Positions 20,601 through 26,487 of a stretch of 26,487 nucleotides of DNA are shown here, piece after piece. Below the pieces are notes generated by a model that was not told where the DNA came from, made no database searches, and worked only from the letters and a program-made list of their open reading frames with translations. Source of the stretch: Vitrella brassicaformis (lineage: Eukaryota > Sar > Vitrellaceae); the NCBI GenBank assembly GCA_001179505.1, contig CDMY01000728.1, positions 1 through 26,487 of the forward strand, given 5' to 3'. The translations under genes and the position numbers were made by a program. Position 1 is the stretch's first letter. Each line of letters opens with the position of its first letter.

Positions 20601-23600
20601 TGGAGGGAGGCTTGCCCGGCGATGGCTCGTCGTGTAAGCTTATGATGCTCTTGCCACTGCTTGGGGCTGTGTGGACATCCGTCAGGGGTTTGCCTTCGCT
20701 CAGCAGGTCGTTGCGCACCGCTCTGCAGCAGAGAAGGAATGAATGGCAGCGGTTATTTGTTCATCAGGGGAATTCACTTACCTGAGTGTGCGCAGTTCCT
20801 GGAGATGCAGTGTGGGCTCTCGCTTGCGGCAGTGCAGGTAGATGCCGCCGAAGATGCGGCATATGAGGAAGTCGCACCACCAGGGGTGGTAGCACCGACG
20901 GCCGACACAACCATTGATACTCCGCTGCAAACTCGACCGCTGCGCATGAAGAGCAAGGACGAAGGAAATGGGTGTCTATCTGCGGTCGTTGATTGTATGT
21001 GTGTGTGCTTACGGCTTTGTGTCGTGTGCTGTCGCGACAACCGGCACACAGCAGACAACAGAACAGGAGTGAGACCATTGGTGGACATACACAGTGTTCG
21101 AATGACCCACTCACTCGAGCAGTGGATCGGTCATCCTGATGAAACATCCAATCAAACGGGTGGATAATGAATTCACAACACAATGATGCGTGTGCGCTGT
21201 GTCGTGACTGACCATATATCAAGCAAGATCTCATCAGTGATACTGCCAAGAACGACGATCAAGACCAGCACACAACACATAATGATTGTGTGTCTCTTGT
21301 CTGTTGTGCTTACGGGTGTTTGCAGTCGAAGTAGACCGAGAGGATTAAGCAAGTGGTGTGTATGGCGATCATAATCGACACGAAGAAGGCAGCTATGTTT
21401 TGTGTCCACGCGGTGATGTCGGCCATCCTGGCGAGGGAGTCACCCGCACCGCCCACCACCCCAGCTATATGGCTGTCAACGATCACACTCCTGCAGACAC
21501 GGAAGCACTCACACACGCATCATGACCTAGGTGTGTGTGCCAGCGGTGTCAGCTGACCTGAAGAGTGAAGAGAATTCTGTGAGGTGAGTGCACTCACAGC
21601 AGAGGGTCGTCTCATTCGACAGCGCCAAATTCACATGACAACCTACACATACACACCCGTTAATTCATTGATCGACCGATGGATTGATCCGAGAGACACG
21701 TGTGTGCATGGCTGACCTTGTGTGTCCCACTGGTGCGTCGATGCGTTCCAGAAGCCACACACCACATGTACATCGTACGCCCTCTCCGTTCCATTGACAG
21801 AGGCATTGCCAGCCGCCGGCACGCTGTCAGCTGAGGGGCGAGGGATGAACAGCCGGAAGGGCCTTTGCTGCCCGTCACCCGCCGTCAGCTGCAGGTCGCT
21901 GCCGCATTGTCGGGCCGACACAGCCAAAGTGCCCTGCGCTGCATTTCTAAGAGTGTCGTTGGCGGTCAGGTTGGCCATTGGCACCTCCTCCTGAGCGGCA
22001 TAAGCGTATGGGTCGTCGGCCCAGAAGGTCATCTGCACACTCTCGCGCAGCCCGCCGCCATCGGCGCACACGGCTGGTGGGATGGATGGCAATGAAGGCA
22101 TGTCCACGGCCACACTGGTTTCCTTCATCGTGAGTGTGGCCCCACTGGCCGTGTCTGTGCGGGCAACTCTCAGCCGCGTCTTGGCGCCCACCACTTCGGC
22201 CGTGCCATTTGGATGTGCGGCTGCACGTGTGGCGAGGCTGTCTGCCAGCTGGGCTGTGGTGCCGATGATATCAGATGACAACGTGTGATAGGTCCCGTTG
22301 GCAGCCGGTGTCAGCCGCCGAAGGTGTCCGTCGGCCTTTGCTGTCCTGTTGAGTTGTCTGAGGAGGCCGGCCGCCCCATCGAGATAGTACTGAAGGCCCT
22401 GCAGCTCCTTGACGGCATCCGCGAGAGTGTCGTCCGGCTGGGAGATGGTGTCCGCCGAGACGGCCGCGAGAGCCTTGAACGTCGCGACGCCCGCCTCCGC
22501 CGTGTCCATGTCGTCGTTCTCTGCACACACAAGACAGCACGGCAATCAGGTGATCTTGTGTGTCTATCTTTGTTCTGCTGCATGCCTGTCTCATCGGCCA
22601 CCTCGACGGTCGTCGCCAGCGTGACGGCTGACAAGAGCACTTCAGCCGGGCTGCTCGACACATCACTCAACTTTGTCGACCGATCGATAGCAGCCTGACC
22701 AGGTACACAAAGGACAGAGGAATTGGGTGCCCTGTCGTTGCTTGTGTGTGTCGACATGTACCTTTTGCAGGTTGCGCATAAGTGCCTTGACGACTGCGTT
22801 TCTTTGCGCCTTGGTCTCTTCCTGTGTGGAATTGGGCTTTGCCAGCCCGGCCATGTCCTCTTTGCGGGCCACTTTGGCGACGTTAATAGTCTTGAGTAGC
22901 CGAGAGCTGAAGTCCTCGGGCGAATCCACGGGCGGCGGTGTGGGTGGTTCCTCGCCCTCGCCCCCCACCAGGCTGCCGATCGTGTCCTCTGCATCCGAGA
23001 TGTCAACTGCATCGGGGTTCTGCAGCAAGTAAAAGAGACATGCGCACACACGAGACATACATGCACCGATGCAAGTGTCTCGTCTCTCGGTGGGGCCAGT
23101 CACTTTGAGATTGTCTAGGTCGTCTGTGATATCGTCCACGTCCACCGGCGGGACGAGCACCGGGGGCGCACCAGCTAAAGACAAACACGGAGGGAGGCAG
23201 CAACAGCCAGCCGATCGACGTTCATTGTGCCTCTCGCGTATCTTTCTCACTCACTTGTGGGCGCCATTGGCGGTTCTGTCGTTGGAATGCCTGGCTGGGG
23301 GACTGTTGTCGGTGGTGCAGTGGTCACAGGGCCTGTGGTCGGTGCAGCCGTGGTTGCTGGCGGAGGTTGGGCGGTTGTCGACGGTGGCAATGTGGTGGGA
23401 GGTGGAGGTGGCGGGGCTGTGGTCACGGGTGGAGGGGGAGCAGTCGTCGGTGGTGCTGTCGTTATGAGGACTGAGGGAGGCGAGCAAGGGGACACGAGAC
23501 AGAGAGAGGGAGAGGCAGAGAGAGCTGACGAAAAGGCAAGCCTTGTGCTTACAGCATGGCGAGCCTGGCGTAGGGCATGTGTATCCTGCTTCAATCTGGC

Positions 23601-26425
23601 ACGTATCTGAGCATCCGTCTCCCGCCGCCGTGTTCCCGTCATCGCACTGAGAACGTACACAGCCAGCCAGTCATCATCGGTGCTTGTGAGACCGTCTCAC
23701 GCTCGTGCACGTACAAAGAAAGACATTACCTCCTCCCCGCCAACCAAGAGGCCGTCACCACATACTGGTACGCAACTCGCGCTGGGTGTTGGGCATGTAT
23801 AGCCTGATTCAATCTGGCACGTGTCTGAGCACCCGTCGCCCGCTGCAGTGTTCCCGTCATCGCACTGAGAACGTTCACATGCACACACTTCCGAGACTCG
23901 CCCATCTGTGCGTGGGCACAATACGCGTACCTGTTCTGAGCCCTTCAGTTGACCATCCCCACATATGGCTGCCGCGCAAAGACGCAAAAGACAACAACAG
24001 TTTTTGCTGTGGTACGTGTGGCGTGGCGTGGTGTGATGCATACTTACGATCGCACGGAAACCCAGGGGTCGAACATACCCACCCCACCTCCAGCAAACAG
24101 TTGTCGTCGCATCCGTCGCCTACAGACACGAGCAGCGGAATGGATGTTCTTCCTCGTGTGCTGTTTATTGTCGTTACCGACGGCCGTATTCCCATCATCA
24201 CACTGAGACACCAATGTACACAGCCAGTCAGCCACATCGATACTTGCGAGACTCGCTATCCATCGCTTATGTAAATACATAGGTACAGACACAGACCTGT
24301 TCCCCGCCAATCACGAGGCCGTCGCCACATAACGGTTCGCAAATCTCTCCGGGTGTGGGGCATGTATAGCCTGATTCCGTCTGGCATGTAGCCGAACAAC
24401 CGTCGCCCCCCATGTCGTTGCCATCTGGGTGGAAGCAACAAAAGGAGACGGAGGGCATATGGCGTCATGACAGCTGCTGACTGCAGTGCAGTACAATAAG
24501 TACCATCACAGGTTTCGCTTCCAGTCACAATGTAATCGCCGCACTTCGCTTCAGGCTCAATATCTAGAAGAGGACAGTTACACCGTACTGCCTTCAGAGA
24601 TGCGCTGCGGATCTGCGCTTCTGTGTTTACCGAGGCAGTTGGCTGCACATGCACAATCCCGGATCCCAGCTGTAGCATGGATACCACACCATTGCACGCA
24701 AGACAGAAGGCAAAAAACGGAATAGAACAGAACATGTCCAGTCTCCCCTTTCATCCTACTGACAGTCGTAGTTCCCGTCGGGGAACTGGTTCCATCCGTC
24801 CGGCGCCGGGTCTGCTCCCCATTTGAGGAAGCAGGAACCGGCATTGTGGAAAGAGAACCCACGGCACTCGGGCGTATTCCGGCACGCCGCCGCACATTCG
24901 TTGTAAGTGAAGCCGGGAGCTCCGTGCCAATTAAAGAGGTTGCCGCTGAAGAGAACCTCCCCATTATACTGCTTAAAGGTGTCGCAACCTTCAAAGATAT
25001 GCCACGAGACAGGACAAGCAATGCGAGACTCGTGTGTTTGTGTTTCTATGTGATTGACCTGGTTGAACGATAAACTCTATTGTCGCGGGAGTATTGCTCA
25101 CAAGGTTGCCCGAGAAATCCGCCACATTGTGTGAAGGATCGAGTCCAATCACGACTTTGGCAGTGGTGAATCCGGGAGGCAACTCATCCAGACGGATCTG
25201 AGTGACAAATGGAGATAAGACACATCCCCCACCCCCGCATACACACATATGCTGTCGTGCCCACCTCGACGCCCCATTTGTCACTCCATAGCGGCCATGT
25301 GACATTCTCCTGGTGCAAAGGCGCGAGGTGGACCCAGCCCAGGCCCCCGTCAAAAGTGCAGTTGGTGCAATGGATGTCCAGATCAGAGGGGTCAATGTGC
25401 TTCACTGGCTCGGTGAAGTGAATCTCTGTTGGGCCAAAACGGAGGAACATGCGTGTGGATTTTCTGTTCCGTTCTCTGGTGATTGCGTACCAGCGAATAG
25501 ATGGATGTAGTTGGGGTGGTTGTAGAAGTTGGGGACGCTCCCACCGGGTAAGGGTAAAGCGCTCGTGTCGCCGCGGCGCACTATCATCATCTCAGGTGCT
25601 TTCACATCTTAAAAAAACACGGAAAGAAGACAGACAGACAGACAGACAGAGCAGTAGGATATGATGTCTGGAATCACTTTACCAGCATTCACGGAGCAGG
25701 CCCTCGCGGAGCTGACTTGAGCGGGGTTTACTGAGCCACTGAGCTCGGCTTGATCATAGAGGCGACAGGGAGCTGGGACCGACCCGCCGCCAGGTTGGCC
25801 ATTCCGGGCGTCGAAGGTGAAGGATTCGCAACTGGGGTTCTCAAGACACAGTCGGCTACAGTGCCACCAAGACTCGGCATTGGTGTCCTCGATTGTTGAA
25901 TGCGTCAAACCCTCCCCCCAGAGCATTCCGCAGCCTGACGAAGCGCACACACACAGATTCGCGCATCGACTTTATCGACTCAGGCACACACCGTGGTACA
26001 CGATGAGTGTATTCGACGGGTTGTTGTGGTCCAAATTTCCGTAGTTACGTGAGAACACATTCCCCGGCACCTGGATCGTCACGCGTCCCTTCTGTATGGG
26101 CCATATCCACTCGACAATCTCTCTGTTGGTTGGCTGTGAAACAAATACGATAACTCCGTTGACGCCGCCGAGTGTCTGCCAGCTCGTCAGGTTGGTGAAG
26201 TTGTTGAAGGCCAGACCAGAAATGTCCTCTGAAAACCGGATGGTGACCTCGAAATAGTTGGCTTCAGCGTCCGCGGGGAAGACAGATGGCATCAGCACTT
26301 GCACCGATGGAGGCTCCACTGCACAAATAAACACGAGACTTGCAATAATCTCTTTGCTTTGCCTGTGGTCGAGTGTGGTTGGTTGGCCATGGTCACGCAC
26401 CGCAGCCGGCCTCGTGCTTCTCACA
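17654..26425 (-). CDS. Polycystin-1/REJ-GPS-like adhesion membrane protein without a pore module (5' end outside window)
   Basis: Thirty-three exons (6099 nt, about 2032 aa) read in phase. Transcript order: 26401-26425, 25992-26318, 25683-25934, 25491-25607, 25265-25425, 25059-25197, 24760-24988, 24504-24604, 24297-24424, 24178-24202, 24048-24119, 23931-23968, 23730-23864, 23553-23646, 23255-23470, 23104-23174, 22762-23019, 22586-22694, 21717-22520, 21558-21642, 21314-21490, 21115-21135, 21013-21028, 20782-20924, 20549-20722, 19918-20487, 19115-19835, 19001-19020, 18656-18933, 18439-18576, 18058-18263, 17876-17986, 17654-17791. Domain order: Ig-like, PAN, Ig-like, PAN, DUF4215 array, Thr/Pro stalk, REJ/GAIN-like region, GPS, TM1, cytoplasmic loop with an IQ motif and poly-Gln, TM2-TM5, short tail. 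TM2 begins HPLLKLFILNPTFTAVQR, close to the conserved polycystin-1 motif, and FLNSFILQPIIFF matches the family's TM4-TM5 region. No PLAT domain or PKD-type pore is visible. Uncertain junctions: 24604/24760, 22586 (GC donor), the 21-nt and 16-nt exons, and the 18263 acceptor. Family members act at the cell surface in adhesion or signalling. Confidence 0.85.
17876..18933 (-). other. Polycystin-1-like transmembrane block TM2-TM5
   Basis: TM2 is RTLFFGSISLGILTMCAVFF; TM3 lies around ILLSKPIPLTLLFLFRKA; TM4 around ITIGLLYWFACCSFLLLFAF; TM5 spans FLNSFILQPIIFFCLLSFL. Then SFDWVVWMMPHWFDF and a 45-residue soluble tail end the protein at TGA 17654-17656. In polycystin-1 this block is followed by a large extracellular TOP domain and six more helices, which are missing here. 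Confidence 0.75.
18616..18645. repeat. (CT)n microsatellite in an intron
   Basis: About fourteen CT units (GA on the coding strand) lie directly inside the donor of the intron 18577-18655 of the polycystin-like gene. Confidence 0.9.
19115..19835 (-). other. Cytoplasmic loop exon with IQ motif and poly-Gln
   Basis: The exon of the polycystin-like gene begins with an amphipathic helix and AAAVLIQRSFSAVLERKRQ, an IQ-type calmodulin-binding motif. A run of seven Gln (CAG/CTG triplets near 19700-19723) follows. The rest is Ser/Thr-rich and acidic until the membrane-proximal HPLLK. Calmodulin binding is an inference from the motif. Confidence 0.7.
21558..21757 (-). other. GPS autoproteolysis motif of the polycystin-like protein
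   Basis: CGFWNASTHQWDTQ at the end of exon 21717-22520 joins GCHVNLALSN..LCCECTHLTEF in exon 21558-21642. This is the full GPS pattern: C.(Y/F)W......W...GC.......C.C.HLT. Family knowledge: cleavage falls between Leu and Thr of HLT, here codons 21581-21583 and 21578-21580. The preceding 300 residues would be the GAIN-like support domain. The first transmembrane helix follows within about 50 residues, as in adhesion GPCRs and polycystin-1. Confidence 0.9.
23255..23470 (-). other. Thr/Pro-rich mucin-like stalk
   Basis: One exon of the polycystin-like gene encodes repeated TTAPP, TTAPPPP and TTGPVTTAPP units. It probably forms an extended, O-glycosylated spacer between the cysteine-rich array and the REJ/GAIN-like region. 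Confidence 0.85.
23553..24604 (-). repeat. DUF4215-type cysteine-rich repeat array (coding)
   Basis: Four units follow the pattern CGDG..(V/L).GGE.CDDGN...GDGCS..C....GYTCPTP...C. They are spread over exons 24504-24604, 24297-24424, 24178-24202, 24048-24119, 23931-23968, 23730-23864 and 23553-23646. In the last four units an intron cuts directly before CDDGN in three cases. The last two units are nearly identical (CDDGNTAAGDGCSDTCQIE in both), pointing to recent duplication. The family (Myxococcus cysteine-rich repeat) is extracellular. Confidence 0.88.
24760..26318 (-). other. Two alternating Ig-like and PAN/Apple modules in the polycystin-like protein
   Basis: Ig-like 1 is exon 25992-26318; it has the bacterial-Ig style ending VTIQVPGNVFSRNYGN. 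PAN 1 is exon 25683-25934, with HCSRLCLENPSCESFTFD and CRLYDQ. Ig-like 2 is split over 25491-25607, 25265-25425 and 25059-25197 and ends KVVIGLDPSHNVADFSGN. PAN 2 is exon 24760-24988, with NECAAACRNTPECRGFSFH and SCFLKWG. PAN domains usually bind carbohydrate or protein ligands. The internal borders are phase-1 introns. Confidence 0.75.
25630..25651. repeat. (CAGA)n microsatellite in an intron
   Basis: About five CAGA units lie in the intron 25608-25682 of the polycystin-like gene (wrongly read as coding by one long minus-strand ORF). Confidence 0.85.
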
Positions 26426-26487
26426 CTGACAGGATACATACATAGCATGACGGAAAGAAAAGAGGGGAAGTGCTCAACAATCGAGAG

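Noticed and set aside
23227-23610. Plus-strand Gly/Val-rich ORF
   Set aside because: It is the reverse complement of the Thr/Pro-rich stalk exon and has no independent support.

Overview
The window is nuclear DNA from a gene-dense, GC-rich protist. Every gene I can support is split by many short GT-AG introns (mostly 60-140 nt) filled with TG, CA, CTCT and GGAT microsatellites. Codons favour G or C in the third position. Proteins with PAN, DUF4215, REJ and GPS parts are known from alveolates. A chromerid such as Vitrella brassicaformis is my best guess, but this is an inference from style, not a match. There are no bacterial operons, tRNAs, rRNAs, CRISPR arrays or transposons that I can support.

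Layout. (1) Plus strand, left edge to 8311: the 3' part of a gene with 38 visible exons encoding at least 1601 residues of a helical, HEAT/ARM-like protein with an acidic, lysine/arginine-rich nuclear-type tail. I do not recognise its family. (2) Minus strand, 8929-11367: a five-exon GH5 endoglycoceramidase-like glycosidase, 683 aa, with both catalytic glutamates. (3) Plus strand, about 11456-14818: a gene leaving the same 88-bp promoter region as (2). It has an N-terminal helical part, a Tudor-like segment and a long leucine-rich-repeat-like C-terminal part, and it is interrupted by a 300-N assembly gap. (4) Minus strand, 15045-17036: an 11-exon pepsin-like aspartyl protease, 415 aa, with a signal peptide. 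(5) Minus strand, 17654 to beyond the right edge: at least 33 exons and about 2030 residues of a large adhesion-type membrane protein of the polycystin-1/REJ-GPS kind. Its order is Ig-like, PAN, Ig-like, PAN, a DUF4215 cysteine-rich array, a Thr/Pro stalk, a REJ/GAIN-like region, a complete GPS autoproteolysis motif, TM1, a long cytoplasmic loop with an IQ motif, then polycystin-1-like TM2-TM5, then stop. No pore module follows.

The genes do not form an evident pathway. Genes 2, 4 and 5 all look like secretory-pathway or surface products, while genes 1 and 3 look nuclear or cytoplasmic. Exon models were built by hand: each junction was chosen so that GT-AG rules and reading phase agree, and all exon sums are multiples of three. 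The few junctions that remain ambiguous are named in the entries. The most interesting item is gene 5: its domain order, its apparent lack of a channel, its exon-shuffled modules and its micro-exons.
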